The translations under genes were made by a program, and so were the position numbers. From Stenotrophomonas sp. WZN-1 (GTDB lineage: Bacteria > Pseudomonadota > Gammaproteobacteria > Xanthomonadales > Xanthomonadaceae), in contig NZ_CP021768.1 in assembly GCF_002192255.1 (NCBI RefSeq), positions 1,072,001 to 1,136,000 on the forward strand: a stretch of 64,000 nucleotides of DNA. Direction: 5' to 3'. The notes beneath the pieces were generated by a model. It was not told the origin of the DNA, ran no database searches, and saw nothing but the letters and a program-made list of their open reading frames with translations. This document shows positions 8,496-19,178 of the stretch, one piece after another; position 1 is the stretch's first letter; each line of letters opens with the position of its first letter.

Positions 8496-9533
8496 ATGGA
8501 TATCGCCGAACTGCTGGCGTTTTCCGTAAAGAACAAAGCGTCCGACCTGCACCTGTCCGCAGGCCTGCCGCCGATGATCCGCGTGGACGGCGATGTTCGC
8601 CGGATCAACATCCCAGCCCTGGACCACAAGCAGGTCCACGCGCTGGTGTACGACATCATGTCCGACAAGCAGCGCCGCGATTACGAGGAATTCCTCGAAG
8701 TGGACTTCTCCTTCGAGATCCCGTCGCTGGCGCGCTTCCGTGTGAACGCGTTCAACCAGAACCGCGGCGCCGGTGCGGTGTTCCGTACCATTCCGTCCGA
8801 GGTGCTCACCCTCGAGGACCTGGCCTGCCCGCCGCTGTTCCGCGAAGTGATCCAGCAGCCGCAGGGCCTGATCCTGGTGACCGGTCCGACCGGTTCGGGC
8901 AAGTCGACCACGCTGGCGGCGATGATCGACTACATCAACAAGAACGAGTACGGCCACATCCTCACCGTCGAGGATCCGATCGAATTCGTGCATACCTCGC
9001 AGAAGTGCCTGATCAACCAGCGCGAAGTGCACCGCGACACGCATGGCTTCAATGAAGCCCTGCGCTCGGCACTGCGTGAGGACCCGGACATCATCCTGGT
9101 CGGCGAACTTCGTGACCTGGAAACCATCCGCCTGGCACTGACCGCCGCGGAAACCGGCCACCTGGTGTTCGGCACCCTGCACACCAGTTCGGCGGCCAAG
9201 ACCATCGACCGTATCATCGACGTGTTCCCGGCCGGCGAAAAGCCGATGGTGCGTTCGATGCTGTCCGAGTCGCTGCGTGCGGTGATCTCGCAGGCCCTGC
9301 TGAAGAAGGTCGGCGGCGGTCGTACCGCTGCGTGGGAAATCATGGTCGGCACCCCGGCCATCCGCAACCTGATCCGCGAGGACAAGGTGGCGCAGATGTA
9401 CTCGGCCATCCAGACCGGCCAGCAGTACGGCATGATGACCCTGGACCAGCACTTGCAGGACCTGGTCAAGCGCAGCCTGATCACCCGCAACCAGGCCCGC
9501 GAGTACGCCAAGGACAAGCGCCTGTTCGAGTAA
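8496..9533 (+). CDS. pilT: Type IV pilus retraction ATPase PilT
   Basis: 345 residues, close to P. aeruginosa PilT. It is a hexameric cytoplasmic motor that depolymerises type IV pili for twitching. It has an N-terminal PAS-like domain (SDLHLSAG, residues 16-23), Walker A GPTGSGKS (130-137), the Asp box with DPIEF, Walker B (IILVGELRD), the His box with GHLVFGTLHT, and a C-terminal AIRNLIRE motif needed for retraction in PilT proteins. GGGGAG upstream of ATG 8496 supports the start. pilU follows after a short gap. Confidence 0.97.
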   Translation: MDIAELLAFSVKNKASDLHLSAGLPPMIRVDGDVRRINIPALDHKQVHALVYDIMSDKQRRDYEEFLEVDFSFEIPSLARFRVNAFNQNRGAGAVFRTIPSEVLTLEDLACPPLFREVIQQPQGLILVTGPTGSGKSTTLAAMIDYINKNEYGHILTVEDPIEFVHTSQKCLINQREVHRDTHGFNEALRSALREDPDIILVGELRDLETIRLALTAAETGHLVFGTLHTSSAAKTIDRIIDVFPAGEKPMVRSMLSESLRAVISQALLKKVGGGRTAAWEIMVGTPAIRNLIREDKVAQMYSAIQTGQQYGMMTLDQHLQDLVKRSLITRNQAREYAKDKRLFE

Positions 9534-9633
9534 GGCGGGGCAGCAGCGGGGCGGCGTGCGCCAGTGCGCCGCCGTACCCGCGCCGTTTCCTCCACCGACC
9601 GTTTCCTGGTACATGCCCCATTGGGAGCCCGCC

Positions 9634-10776
9634 GTGAACACCACCGCGACCACCATCGATTTCACTTCGTTCCTCAAGCTGATGGCGCACCAGCGCGCCT
9701 CGGACCTGTTCATCACCGCTGGCATGCCGCCGGCGATGAAGGTCAACGGCAAGATCTCGCCGATCACGCAGACCCCGCTCACGCCGCAGCAGAGCCGCGA
9801 CCTGGTGCTGAACGTGATGACCCCGGCGCAGCGCGAGGAATTCGAGAAGACCCACGAATGCAACTTCGCCATCGGCCTGTCCGGTGTCGGCCGCTTCCGT
9901 GTCAGCTGCTTCTACCAGCGCAACCAGGTCGGCATGGTGCTGCGTCGCATCGAGACGCGCATTCCGACCGTGGAAGAACTGAGCCTGCCGCCGATCATCA
10001 AGACACTGGCGATGACCAAGCGCGGCATCATCCTGTTCGTCGGCGCCACCGGTACCGGTAAATCGACCTCGCTGGCGGCGATGATCGGCTACCGCAACCA
10101 GAACTCGACCGGCCACATCATCACCATCGAAGACCCGATCGAATTCGTGCACAAGCACGAGGGCTGCATCATCACCCAGCGCGAGGTCGGCATCGATACC
10201 GACAGCTGGGAAGCGGCGCTGAAGAACACCCTGCGCCAGGCGCCGGACGTGATCATGATCGGCGAGGTGCGTACCCGCGAAGGCATGGACCACGCCATCG
10301 CGTTCGCCGAAACCGGCCACCTGGTGCTGTGCACCCTGCATGCCAACAACGCCAACCAGGCGATGGACCGCATCGTCAACTTCTTCCCGGAAGACCGCCG
10401 CAACCAGCTGCTGATGGACCTGTCGCTGAACCTCAAGGGCGTGGTCGCGCAGCAGCTGGTGCCGTCGCCCGATGGCCGCTCGCGCAAGGTGGCGATGGAG
10501 ATCCTGCTGGGCACGCCGCTGGTGCAGGACTACATCCGCGACGGCGAGATCCACAAGCTGAAGGAAGTGATGAAGGACTCGGTCCAGCTGGGCATGAAGA
10601 CCTTCGACCAGAGCCTGTTCGAGCTGTACCAGGCCGGTGAGATCAGCTACGAGGACGCGCTGCGCTACGCCGATTCGCAGAACGAAGTACGCCTGCGCAT
10701 CAAGCTCAGCCAGGGCGGCGACGCGCGCACCCTGTCGCAGGGGCTGGACGGCGTGGAGATTTCCGAGATCCGGTGA
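9634..10776 (+). CDS. pilU: Type IV pilus accessory retraction ATPase PilU
   Basis: 380 residues from GTG 9634, chosen because GGGAG lies 7-8 nt upstream and the length matches known PilU (about 382); ATG 9613 and an upstream start at 9556 are also in frame. Walker A is GATGTGKS (137-144), followed by EDPIEF, VIMIGEVR and GHLVLCTLHA. The C-terminus is longer than in PilT and ends in a polar tail, as in other PilU proteins. PilU assists PilT in high-force retraction and usually needs it. The two genes are presumably co-transcribed. Confidence 0.95.
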   Translation: MNTTATTIDFTSFLKLMAHQRASDLFITAGMPPAMKVNGKISPITQTPLTPQQSRDLVLNVMTPAQREEFEKTHECNFAIGLSGVGRFRVSCFYQRNQVGMVLRRIETRIPTVEELSLPPIIKTLAMTKRGIILFVGATGTGKSTSLAAMIGYRNQNSTGHIITIEDPIEFVHKHEGCIITQREVGIDTDSWEAALKNTLRQAPDVIMIGEVRTREGMDHAIAFAETGHLVLCTLHANNANQAMDRIVNFFPEDRRNQLLMDLSLNLKGVVAQQLVPSPDGRSRKVAMEILLGTPLVQDYIRDGEIHKLKEVMKDSVQLGMKTFDQSLFELYQAGEISYEDALRYADSQNEVRLRIKLSQGGDARTLSQGLDGVEISEIR

Positions 10777-10790
10777 CCCGGCCGGCAACG

Positions 10791-11881
<1,091 letters not shown>

Positions 11882-11923
11882 TCACCATGTGGGTGCGGGC
11901 TCCCATCATGGTGGGTGCGGTGG

Positions 11924-11944
11924 GTGCGGACCGTTGGTCCGCAC
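11924..11944. repeat. REP-type palindrome
   Basis: GTGCGGACCGTTGGTCCGCAC, a palindrome related to the one at 6863-6883, lies between the convergent aldo/keto reductase and LysR genes. It is preceded by GGTGGGTGC tandem fragments. Confidence 0.75.
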
Positions 11945-11954
11945 TCCGTGACCC

Positions 11955-12851
11955 TCACCCCATCGGCCCGCGCAGCGCATCAAGCACCGTGCGCATCGCC
12001 ACGGTGACGTGGCGGCGCGACGGGTAATACGCGTAGTAGCCATCAAAGTGCGGGCACCAGTCGTCCAGCACTGACTGCAGGCGACCATCGTCCAGCATCG
12101 GCTGCACCTGGTCCTCCGGCAGCCAGGCCAGCCCGCTGCCGGCCAGTGCAGCCGCGCGGGTCATGCCCATGGTGTTGAAGGTCCACTGGCCGGTCACGCG
12201 CACACTGAGCTCGTTTCCGTCCTGGCCGAAATCCCACGGCATCAGACCACCATGCGTGGGCAGGCGCAGGGTCACGCAGTTGTGCCCGGCCAGGTCGTCC
12301 GGATGCTGCGGCATCACGTGCTGGCGGAAGTAGCCGGGCGCGCCGACCACGCGCATGCGCAGCGGCGGGCTGATCGGCACCGCGACCATGTCGCGCGCCA
12401 GCCGCTCGCCGAGGCGGATGCCGATGTCGTAGCGCTCGGCGACGATGTCGGCCAGGCCGTAGTCGGTGGTCAGTTCCACCTTCAGGTCCGGATAGCGCTG
12501 CAGCAGCGGCGCCAGCCGCGGCCAGGCCAAGTACTCGGCGGCATGGCCGGTGGCGTTGATGCGGATGGTGCCGGCGGGGCGCTCGCGGTACTCGGCCAGC
12601 GCGGCCAGTTCGTCCTCGATCTCGGCCAGGCGTGGAGCGAGGGTCTCGAGCAGGCGGGCGCCAGCTTCGGTGGTGGACACGCTGCGGGTGGTACGGGTCA
12701 GCAGGCGCACGCCGAGGCGCTGTTCCAGGCCACGCATGGCATGGCTGAGCGCTGACTGGGACACGCCCAGCTGGGCGGCGGCCCTGGTGAAGCTGCCCTC
12801 GCGGGCAACGTGCACGAAGGCCTGCAGGTCGTTGAGGTTTTCACGGGGCAT
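11955..12851 (-). CDS. LysR-family transcriptional regulator
   Basis: 298 residues from ATG 12851. The frame is open far upstream, but the winged-helix domain begins with NLNDLQAFVHVAREGSFTRA immediately after this ATG. The effector domain carries the YDIGIRLGERLARDM signature. It is convergent with the aldo/keto reductase and divergent from the small DUF4287 gene. LysR regulators of this type often sit beside oxidoreductase genes, but a target is not evident from the sequence. Confidence 0.92.
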   Translation of the reverse strand: MPRENLNDLQAFVHVAREGSFTRAAAQLGVSQSALSHAMRGLEQRLGVRLLTRTTRSVSTTEAGARLLETLAPRLAEIEDELAALAEYRERPAGTIRINATGHAAEYLAWPRLAPLLQRYPDLKVELTTDYGLADIVAERYDIGIRLGERLARDMVAVPISPPLRMRVVGAPGYFRQHVMPQHPDDLAGHNCVTLRLPTHGGLMPWDFGQDGNELSVRVTGQWTFNTMGMTRAAALAGSGLAWLPEDQVQPMLDDGRLQSVLDDWCPHFDGYYAYYPSRRHVTVAMRTVLDALRGPMG

Positions 12852-12944
12852 GCAGGGATGATACGGCTCCCGGATCGAGCGGAGCTGTCGATTTCCGGCT
12901 CGCCGGTTCGTCGTAACGGTACATCCAACGCAAGGAGCTTCCGC

Positions 12945-13154
12945 ATGAGCACTGAAAAGCCCAAGGGCCCGGCCTCGTACTTCCCCTCCATCCAGAAGAC
13001 CTACGGGCAGCCCGTAGCGCACTGGTTCGGGCTGCTGGCGGGCAAGAAGGGCCTGAAACACATGGAGCTGGTCAGCTTCCTGAAAAGCGAGCATGGGCTG
13101 GGCCATGGCCATGCCAACGCGCTGGTAGCGCATCACCTGGGCGGCAAGGGCTGA
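12945..13154 (+). CDS. Small DUF4287-type protein
   Basis: 69 residues from ATG 12945, supported by AAGGAG 8 nt upstream. It has the family pattern SYFPSIQKTYGQPVAHW followed by a helix-loop segment ending GHGHANALV. Such small proteins occur alone or fused to DUF5655, and their function is not established. It is divergent from the LysR gene with a gap of about 90 bp. Confidence 0.8.
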   Translation: MSTEKPKGPASYFPSIQKTYGQPVAHWFGLLAGKKGLKHMELVSFLKSEHGLGHGHANALVAHHLGGKG

Positions 13155-13247
13155 GCAGGCAACGCTGCGCTGAACAGCCGTGTGGGGCCGCGCCACACGG
13201 CATCAGGGTCGGGCAGACTGGGCGTCCATCCCGAGGCAGGACGCCCC

Positions 13248-13697
13248 ATGCAGGTCACGCTGGACGCGATCACCGTCGACAACTACGAAGCCGTGTGCGA
13301 CCTCGAGGTCAGCCAGGCGCAGCAGGACTTCGTGGCCGGCAATACCTGGTCGCTGGTGCAGGCAGCGTTCCATCCCGGCTACCAGACCCGCGCCATCCAG
13401 GCCGATGGCGAGCTGGTCGGGTTCTTCATGTGGGTGCCGGAGACGCCGCAGCGGACGTCGATCTGGCGCTTCATGGTCGATCAGCGCTGGCAGGGGCGTG
13501 GCATCGGGCGCCGCGCGCTGGAACTGGCGCTGGCGCAGATCCGGGCAACGCCCGGCGTGGCCGAGATCGAGATCTGCTACAGCCCGCGCAATCCGGTCGC
13601 CGGCGCCTTCTATGGCAGCTTCGGTTTCGTCGAGACCGGGATGGATGACGATGGCGAGGACATGCTGGCCGTGCTGTCCGTTGCGGGCCTGGAATAA
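13248..13697 (+). CDS. GNAT-family N-acetyltransferase
   Basis: 149 residues from ATG 13248, with an AGGCAGGA ribosome site. The acetyl-CoA-binding motif A is RFMVDQRWQGRGIGRRALEL, with the Q/RxxGxG/A loop, followed by the NPVAGAFYGSFGFVETG motif B. The substrate is unknown; the arrangement resembles spermidine/diamine acetyltransferases, but this is not decisive. Confidence 0.9.
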   Translation: MQVTLDAITVDNYEAVCDLEVSQAQQDFVAGNTWSLVQAAFHPGYQTRAIQADGELVGFFMWVPETPQRTSIWRFMVDQRWQGRGIGRRALELALAQIRATPGVAEIEICYSPRNPVAGAFYGSFGFVETGMDDDGEDMLAVLSVAGLE

Positions 13698-13790
13698 CCT
13701 GAATGGGCGAGGGCGGCTGAACGATTTCATCTGCAACTGTCATGCGGATCGTGTCTAATAGCGCTCCCCACCTGCTGTTCCCCCACCCGC

Positions 13791-14498
13791 ATGTCCCTTC
13801 CCTCCCATGGCCCCGCGCCGTGCGACGACGCTGACGGCCACCTGGTCACCGCCGGTCCGCTGACCCCGCCGCCCGACAGTGCTGGCACCACCGCCGACGA
13901 AAAAGCGCTGCGTCACTCGATCGCCGAGGACGTGCAGGGCATGGTGCTGGCCACGATGGTGGCCTCGCTGGGCCTGGCCATCTTCGCCAAGGGCGGGCTG
14001 ATGATCGGCGGCATGGCCGGCATGGCGTTCCTGCTGCATTACGCGATGGGCTGGAACTTCGGCCTGGTGTTCGTGCTGGTCAACCTGCCGTTCTACTGGG
14101 TGGCGCTGCGGCGCATGGGCTGGGAATTCACCCTGAAGACCTTCGCCGCGGTCACCGCCTGTGGCGTGCTGACCGACCTGCTGCCGCGCTGGATCGACTT
14201 CTCGCACATCAACCCGCTGTACTCGGCGATCGTGGGCGGCGCGCTGTCCGGCCTGGGCATCCTGTTCTTCATCCGCCACCGCGCCAGCCTCGGCGGCATC
14301 GGCATCCTGGCGGTGTACCTGCAGCGCACCCGTGGCTGGAGCGCCGGCAAGGTGCAGATGTCCTACGACGCCTGCCTGATGGTGGCCGCGTTCTTCGTGC
14401 TGTCGCCGTCGAAGGTGCTGTACTCGGCCATCGGCGCGGTGGTGCTCAGCCTGGTGCTGATGTTCAACCACCGCCCCGGCCGTTACATGGGCGTGTGA
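13791..14498 (+). CDS. YitT-family membrane protein
   Basis: 235 residues with about six transmembrane segments after a polar 40-residue N-terminus (EDVQGMVLATMVASLGLAIF begins the first). GLMIGGMAGMAFLLHY and the SLGGIGILAVYLQRTRGWS loop are the typical YitT family motifs (older DUF161). The C-terminal YitT signal domain of longer family members is missing, as in most proteobacterial versions. The transport role is not known. Confidence 0.85.
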   Translation: MSLPSHGPAPCDDADGHLVTAGPLTPPPDSAGTTADEKALRHSIAEDVQGMVLATMVASLGLAIFAKGGLMIGGMAGMAFLLHYAMGWNFGLVFVLVNLPFYWVALRRMGWEFTLKTFAAVTACGVLTDLLPRWIDFSHINPLYSAIVGGALSGLGILFFIRHRASLGGIGILAVYLQRTRGWSAGKVQMSYDACLMVAAFFVLSPSKVLYSAIGAVVLSLVLMFNHRPGRYMGV

Positions 14499-14548
14499 CC
14501 GCGCTCTGCGCGTTCGCCGGGAACGCGTAGATCACCCGCAGCATGCCA

Positions 14549-14571
14549 GTAGAGCCACGCCATGCGTGGCT
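14549..14571. repeat. SMAG-type palindrome
   Basis: GTAGAGCCACGCCATGCGTGGCT, a single copy differing by compensated changes from the GTAGATCC form. It lies between the convergent yitT-like and tag genes. Confidence 0.8.
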
Positions 14572-14583
14572 GGCGGACGCCGA

Positions 14584-15129
14584 TCAACCACCGGCGGCCT
14601 TCAACCACGGCGGCGACAGCGTCAGCAACCGCGCATGCACCGGGCAGTCCTCGGCGTGCGCACCGGGCAGGTAGCCCAGGCTCATCAGGAACTCACCGGT
14701 GATCTCGCCGCCGGTGAAGCGGAAGGTCTTCTTGAACAGCTTCACCCAGTCGGCCTTGCTGCGCGGGTGATGCGCATCCAGCCAGCCCGCGAAGCTGCCA
14801 TGGCTGGCCCGCAGCTGCTGGATCACCTGCGCGTTGTGGATCGCCGCCAGCACCTTCAGCCGGTTGCGGATGATGCCCGCGTCCGACAGCAGGCGCTCGA
14901 TGTCCTGCCCGGCATACGCTGCCACGCGGTCCACATCGAAGCCGTCATAGGCCGCGCGGAAACCCTCGCGTTTCTTCAGGATCGTTTCCCAGCTCAGCCC
15001 GGCCTGGTTGATTTCCAGCACCAGCCGCTCGAACAGCTCGCGCTCGTCACGCTGCGGGAAGCCGTACTCGTTGGCGTGGTAATAGTCGTGCACCGGATGG
15101 CCCGGGGCGATGAGGCAGTAGCCGCTCAT
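14584..15129 (-). CDS. tag: DNA-3-methyladenine glycosylase I
   Basis: 181 residues, the usual size. It excises 3-methyladenine from alkylated DNA. Family motifs: DYYHANEYGFPQRDERELFE, the catalytic-pocket EINQAGLSWETILKKRE (Glu, Trp) and DAGIIRNRLKVLAAI. Its ATG overlaps the stop of the upstream DUF4153 gene by 4 nt (ATGA), so the two are probably translationally coupled. Confidence 0.95.
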   Translation of the reverse strand: MSGYCLIAPGHPVHDYYHANEYGFPQRDERELFERLVLEINQAGLSWETILKKREGFRAAYDGFDVDRVAAYAGQDIERLLSDAGIIRNRLKVLAAIHNAQVIQQLRASHGSFAGWLDAHHPRSKADWVKLFKKTFRFTGGEITGEFLMSLGYLPGAHAEDCPVHARLLTLSPPWLKAAGG

Positions 15130-16913
15130 GGGGAAGACTCGTTGGATTCGGGTTCGGGATCGATGGCCACCGCAGGGCGCCCACCGATGGACAGCATCGG
15201 CCAGCGCGGCGGTTCGAGCGAGAGTTCGCCATCACGCAGGGCCTGGTTGATCGCCTCGGCCTGGCCGCTGACGGTGCCGAACAGCGAACCGGCCCGGCGC
15301 CACTGGGAATTCCTGCCACGTGCGTACAGCACGCAGTCCGGCCCACGGTGGGTGTACAGCTCGCACAGCAGCACCTCGGTGCTGCCGTCGCCATCCAGGT
15401 CGCGATGCACGATCAGGCAGTCACGCTCGCTCTGGGCGCAGGATTCGCCATTGATCGAGCGCGTGGCCAGTGCCTGCCACCAATCGTCCGGTGGCGAGCT
15501 CGATCCCTTGGCAAGCTTCAGCGCGCGCTGCAGGGCGGCGACATCCTGCGGGCCCTTGTCGAGGCGTTGTCCGTCGTCCCAGCGTGAAGTACGTGCCAGT
15601 GCGGCAGCGATCACCTGTGGCGCGTTGGCATCGGCGGTGATCGCCGGATCACGCTCCAGCTCGCGCAGCGCCTGCATGCCACGGCGGCCGAGGTCGAAGC
15701 GCAGCACGTTGACGTCGCTGCTGGTGATCGCCGGCGGGTCCGCGCGCAGGCGCGCCAGCTGGCTGGACAGGGCCAGCCGTACCGGGTCCAGCAGCGGCGA
15801 GTTGCCCAGCAATGCCAGTGCCAGCACCGCCCAGCACATCCAGCGGTTGACCGGTTCCAGCGCCTGCAGCCAGCGGCCCTGCCGGCGCACTACCGCCAGC
15901 GCGTAGCCCAGCGCATAGCCGGCCACGGCCAGTGCGATCAGCACCGCCCAGAACCGGTCCACCGTCCAGCCGTACTGCATCACGCGCAGGCCCAGCGCAT
16001 ACAGCGCCAACGCCGCGTAGACCGGTAGCGCCAGCAGGCTGGCCTCGACCAGCCGGCGCAGCACGACGGGGTAGGGGGCGGTGTCATCGCCCTGCTGGTA
16101 GACCGCATTGGTGAAGGTCACCAGCAACAGCGACAGCACCAGCAGCAGGCTGGCGGCCGAGCGGGTCTTCCACAAAGGCTCCAGCCCGGTGAGCGGCAGG
16201 CTCAGCACGAACAGCACGGCGATGAACGACAGCAGCGGCAGCAGCCCGCGGCAGATCGCGAACAGCACCTGGCGGGTGATCTGGATCGCGCGGTGCTGGG
16301 TGCGCCCGATCAGCACGCCGAATCCGGCCAGGCTGCCGGTGGCCAGCGCGATGAACGCGTCCTGCCGGAACAGGTCGCGGAAAAAGGTCACGTCCAGCAG
16401 CTGGAACAGTGCCGCCCACAGCCATAGCAGCAGCCAGGTCAGCCCGGTGAACAGTGCCGCCAGCGCCAAGGTCAGGCCGTTCTGCCAGGCGCGCTCGAAC
16501 AGCTCCGGATAGCTGGCGCGCCAATGCCCGTGCTGCAGTTGGAACTGCCACCATGGCAGTGCCACGAACACCGCCACGGCCATGCCCAGGGTCAGCGGGA
16601 ACTGCAGCGGTCCCGATTCCAGCGCGGTCTCGCCGTTGAGGTTCCAGCCTATCCAGGCGGCCAGCGCCAGCACCACCACCGAGCCGAGCACCGCCTGCAG
16701 CCACAGGCGGCGCTGCCCCAGCTCGACCAGGCTCAACGCCACCGCGCTGGGAATGGCCAGCACCCAGGCGTACCAGCAGTAGCGCCAGCCGATATCGCGG
16801 AACGGCCACGCATCGGACAGCTCCTGCGCGGCATACAGCATCAGGCCCTGCAGCAGCGCGATCAGGACGATGGCGCTGCGTGCAGGCAGGGTCAGGGGCG
16901 ATGAAGACTGCAT
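15126..16913 (-). CDS. DUF4153 polytopic membrane protein
   Basis: 595 residues from ATG 16913 (GGAAGG lies 7 nt upstream). About 10 transmembrane helices span residues 10-390 in the DUF4153 pattern, followed by a hydrophilic C-terminal domain of about 180 residues. That domain has acidic motifs such as DLDGDGSTEV (about 500), resembling a calcium-binding FG-GAP/EF-like loop. The function of the family is unknown. Its stop overlaps the tag start by 4 nt. Confidence 0.8.
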   Translation of the reverse strand: MQSSSPLTLPARSAIVLIALLQGLMLYAAQELSDAWPFRDIGWRYCWYAWVLAIPSAVALSLVELGQRRLWLQAVLGSVVVLALAAWIGWNLNGETALESGPLQFPLTLGMAVAVFVALPWWQFQLQHGHWRASYPELFERAWQNGLTLALAALFTGLTWLLLWLWAALFQLLDVTFFRDLFRQDAFIALATGSLAGFGVLIGRTQHRAIQITRQVLFAICRGLLPLLSFIAVLFVLSLPLTGLEPLWKTRSAASLLLVLSLLLVTFTNAVYQQGDDTAPYPVVLRRLVEASLLALPVYAALALYALGLRVMQYGWTVDRFWAVLIALAVAGYALGYALAVVRRQGRWLQALEPVNRWMCWAVLALALLGNSPLLDPVRLALSSQLARLRADPPAITSSDVNVLRFDLGRRGMQALRELERDPAITADANAPQVIAAALARTSRWDDGQRLDKGPQDVAALQRALKLAKGSSSPPDDWWQALATRSINGESCAQSERDCLIVHRDLDGDGSTEVLLCELYTHRGPDCVLYARGRNSQWRRAGSLFGTVSGQAEAINQALRDGELSLEPPRWPMLSIGGRPAVAIDPEPESNESSP

Positions 16914-17004
16914 CGATGACCTTCCATGGCAAAGCACCATCCTAGCCCATCGCTGTTCGGCGCCATCGCGCGACCATCCCGCCCCCAGCAGGTAGAATGG
17001 GGGC

Positions 17005-17571
17005 ATGCCTGTAACGCCGACTTCCCTCGCCGATCACCTGCTCGTCGCGCTGCCGTCGCTGCTCGACGCGACCTTTGCCCGCAGCGTCGCGCTGATCTGC
17101 CAGCACGACGAGAACGGTGCGATGGGCGTGCTGGTCAACCAGCCGTCCGAGTACACGCTGGGTGAAGTGCTCGCGCAGATGGACATCACCACCGGCGATG
17201 GCGACCTGCAGGCGCGCATGGTGCTCAATGGCGGTCCGGTGCATCCCGAACGCGGCTTCGTCATCCACGACGACGGGCGGGCGTGGGATTCCAGCCTGAC
17301 CGTGGGCGAAGGCCTGTACCTGACCACCTCGCGCGACATCCTTGAAGCGATGGCGCGCGGCGAAGGGCCGGCCAATGCCGTGGTTACCCTGGGCTGTGCC
17401 GGTTGGGGGGCAGGGCAGCTGGAAAGCGAGCTGTCCGAGAACAGCTGGCTGACCGTGCCGGCCGACGCCGAGCTGGTGTTCCAGCTGCCGCTGGAGCAGC
17501 GCTGGCAGGGTGCGGCCTCGCGCATCGGCGTGGACCTGTTCCGGCTGACCGACTACAGCGGCCATGTCTGA
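17005..17571 (+). CDS. yqgE: YqgE/AlgH family protein
   Basis: 188 residues. Family motifs: [20 protein letters not shown] at residues 9-28, [25 protein letters not shown] and the [15 protein letters not shown] region. AlgH was named in P. aeruginosa alginate regulation, but its biochemical role is unclear. It starts the yqgE-ruvX-pyrB unit, overlapping ruvX by 8 nt. Confidence 0.95.
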   Translation: MPVTPTSLADHLLVALPSLLDATFARSVALICQHDENGAMGVLVNQPSEYTLGEVLAQMDITTGDGDLQARMVLNGGPVHPERGFVIHDDGRAWDSSLTVGEGLYLTTSRDILEAMARGEGPANAVVTLGCAGWGAGQLESELSENSWLTVPADAELVFQLPLEQRWQGAASRIGVDLFRLTDYSGHV

Positions 17572-18058
17572 GCCGGCCGCGCCCGCACCGGTTTCTCCTG
17601 CCCCGGCCATCCGCCGTGACGGCACCGTTCTGGGGTTCGACGTCGGCTCGCGGCGGATCGGCGTAGCCATCGGCAGTGCCTTCGCTGCGCATGCGCGCGC
17701 GGTGGCGGTGGTCGATGTGCACGGCAACGGCCCGGACTGGGCCGCGATCGAGCGCCTGCTCAAGGAATGGAAGCCCGACGGCCTGGTGGTCGGCGACCCG
17801 CTGACCCTGGATGGCCAGGACCAGCCCAACCGCAAGCGTGCGCAGGGCTTCGCCCGCCAGCTGCGGGAACGCTTCAAGCTGCCGGTGGTGATGATCGACG
17901 AGCGTTCCAGCTCGGTCGAGGCCGCCCGCCGCTTCGCTGTCGAGCGCGCCGAAGGGCGCAAGCGCCGCCGCGATGCGGCCGCCCTCGATGCCGTGGCCGC
18001 GGCGGTGATCATCGACCGCTGGCTGTCGTCGCCGGACGACGGCACCCCCATTCCCTGA
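17564..18058 (+). CDS. ruvX: RuvX/YqgF Holliday junction resolvase-like nuclease
   Basis: 164 residues. An RNase H-like fold with acidic catalytic residues in [13 protein letters not shown] (Asp), DGLVVGDPL and DERSSSVEA. Homologues act in 16S rRNA 5'-end maturation and have resolvase-like activity. The N-terminus is extended by about 15 Pro/Ala-rich residues relative to E. coli YqgF. The start overlaps yqgE by 8 nt, and pyrB begins 16 bp downstream. Confidence 0.93.
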   Translation: MSEPAAPAPVSPAPAIRRDGTVLGFDVGSRRIGVAIGSAFAAHARAVAVVDVHGNGPDWAAIERLLKEWKPDGLVVGDPLTLDGQDQPNRKRAQGFARQLRERFKLPVVMIDERSSSVEAARRFAVERAEGRKRRRDAAALDAVAAAVIIDRWLSSPDDGTPIP

Positions 18059-18074
18059 CTGCACGACTCCCGCC

Positions 18075-19025
18075 ATGACCGCCCAGCAAATCGATGCCTC
18101 CGGACGCCTGCGCCACCTGCTGACCCTGGAGGGCCTGCCGCGCGAAACCCTGCTGCAGCTGCTCGACCGGGCGGGGCAGATCCGCGACGCCGCGGTCGGC
18201 CGCGTCGGCAACAAGCGCCACGTGCTGGCCGGTTCGGCGGTGTGCACGCTGTTCTTCGAACCGTCCACGCGCACCCGCAGCTCGTTCCAGCTGGCCGCGC
18301 AGCGCCTGGGCGCCGACGTGCTCAACTTCGATGCCTCGACCTCGTCCACGCGCAAGGGCGAAACCGCCTGCGACACGCTGCGCAACCTGGAAGCGATGGG
18401 CGTGCGCGGCTTCGTGGTGCGCCACCCCGATGATGGCGCGGTGGCCGCGCTGGCCGAAGCGGCGGGCGAGGGCACCGCGCTGATCAACGCCGGTGACGGT
18501 CGCAGCGCGCACCCGACCCAGGGCCTGCTGGACATGCTGACCCTGCGCCAGGCCAAGGGCCCGGATTTCTCGAAGATGAAAGTGGTGATCGTCGGCGACG
18601 TGAAGCACTCGCGCGTGGCCCGCACCGACCTGCATGCGCTGCGCACGCTGGGCGTGGGTGAGATCCGCGTGTGCGGCCCGCAGTCGCTGCTGCCGGACGA
18701 TGAGACCCTGAAGGGCTGCGTGGTCGGCGATGATTTCGACGCGATGCTGGAAGGCGTCGACGCGCTGATGATGCTGCGCCTGCAGCGCGAGCGCATGGAA
18801 GAAGGCCTGGTGCCGTCGCTGGAGCAGTACCACGCCCAGTACGGCCTGACCCGCGAGCGCCTGGCGCGCGCCGGCAAGGATGCCGCGGTGCTGCACCCGG
18901 GCCCGATCAACCGCGGCGTGGAAGTGACCGACGAGGTGGCCGACGGCCCGCAGTCGTGGGTACTGCGCCAGGTCGCCAACGGCGTCGCCGTGCGCATGGC
19001 CGTGCTGGAAACGCTGCTGGGCTGA
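18075..19025 (+). CDS. pyrB: Aspartate carbamoyltransferase catalytic subunit
   Basis: 316 residues. First committed step of pyrimidine synthesis, carbamoyl phosphate plus aspartate to carbamoyl aspartate. The carbamoyl-phosphate motif FFEPSTRTRSSF and the aspartate-binding MLRLQRERM segment are intact, as is HPGPINRGVE. There is no pyrI regulatory subunit next to it. It is the third gene of yqgE-ruvX-pyrB, the usual arrangement in pseudomonads and xanthomonads, where pyrB pairs with a pyrC-like subunit elsewhere. Confidence 0.97.
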   Translation: MTAQQIDASGRLRHLLTLEGLPRETLLQLLDRAGQIRDAAVGRVGNKRHVLAGSAVCTLFFEPSTRTRSSFQLAAQRLGADVLNFDASTSSTRKGETACDTLRNLEAMGVRGFVVRHPDDGAVAALAEAAGEGTALINAGDGRSAHPTQGLLDMLTLRQAKGPDFSKMKVVIVGDVKHSRVARTDLHALRTLGVGEIRVCGPQSLLPDDETLKGCVVGDDFDAMLEGVDALMMLRLQRERMEEGLVPSLEQYHAQYGLTRERLARAGKDAAVLHPGPINRGVEVTDEVADGPQSWVLRQVANGVAVRMAVLETLLG

Positions 19026-19037
19026 TCGCTCTGGTGG

Positions 19038-19124
19038 GTGCCAACCTTGGTTGGCACTGCTGGTGTGTGGGTGCCAATCTTGGTTGGCACTGCTGGTGTG
19101 GTGGGTGCCAACCTTGGTTGGCAC
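19038..19124. repeat. Three REP palindromes upstream of the RAYT gene
   Basis: Copies of GTGCCAACCTTGGTTGGCAC lie at 19038-19057, 19071-19090 (one variant base) and 19105-19124, each preceded by GGTGG or GTGTGG. The spacing is irregular (33-34 bp). They sit directly upstream of the REP-associated transposase, the usual place for its cognate repeats. Confidence 0.9.
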
Positions 19125-19178
19125 TGGCCTACCCGGGCGAAGGTGATTTCCCGATGTTCAGGGAACATGCGCCCGCCC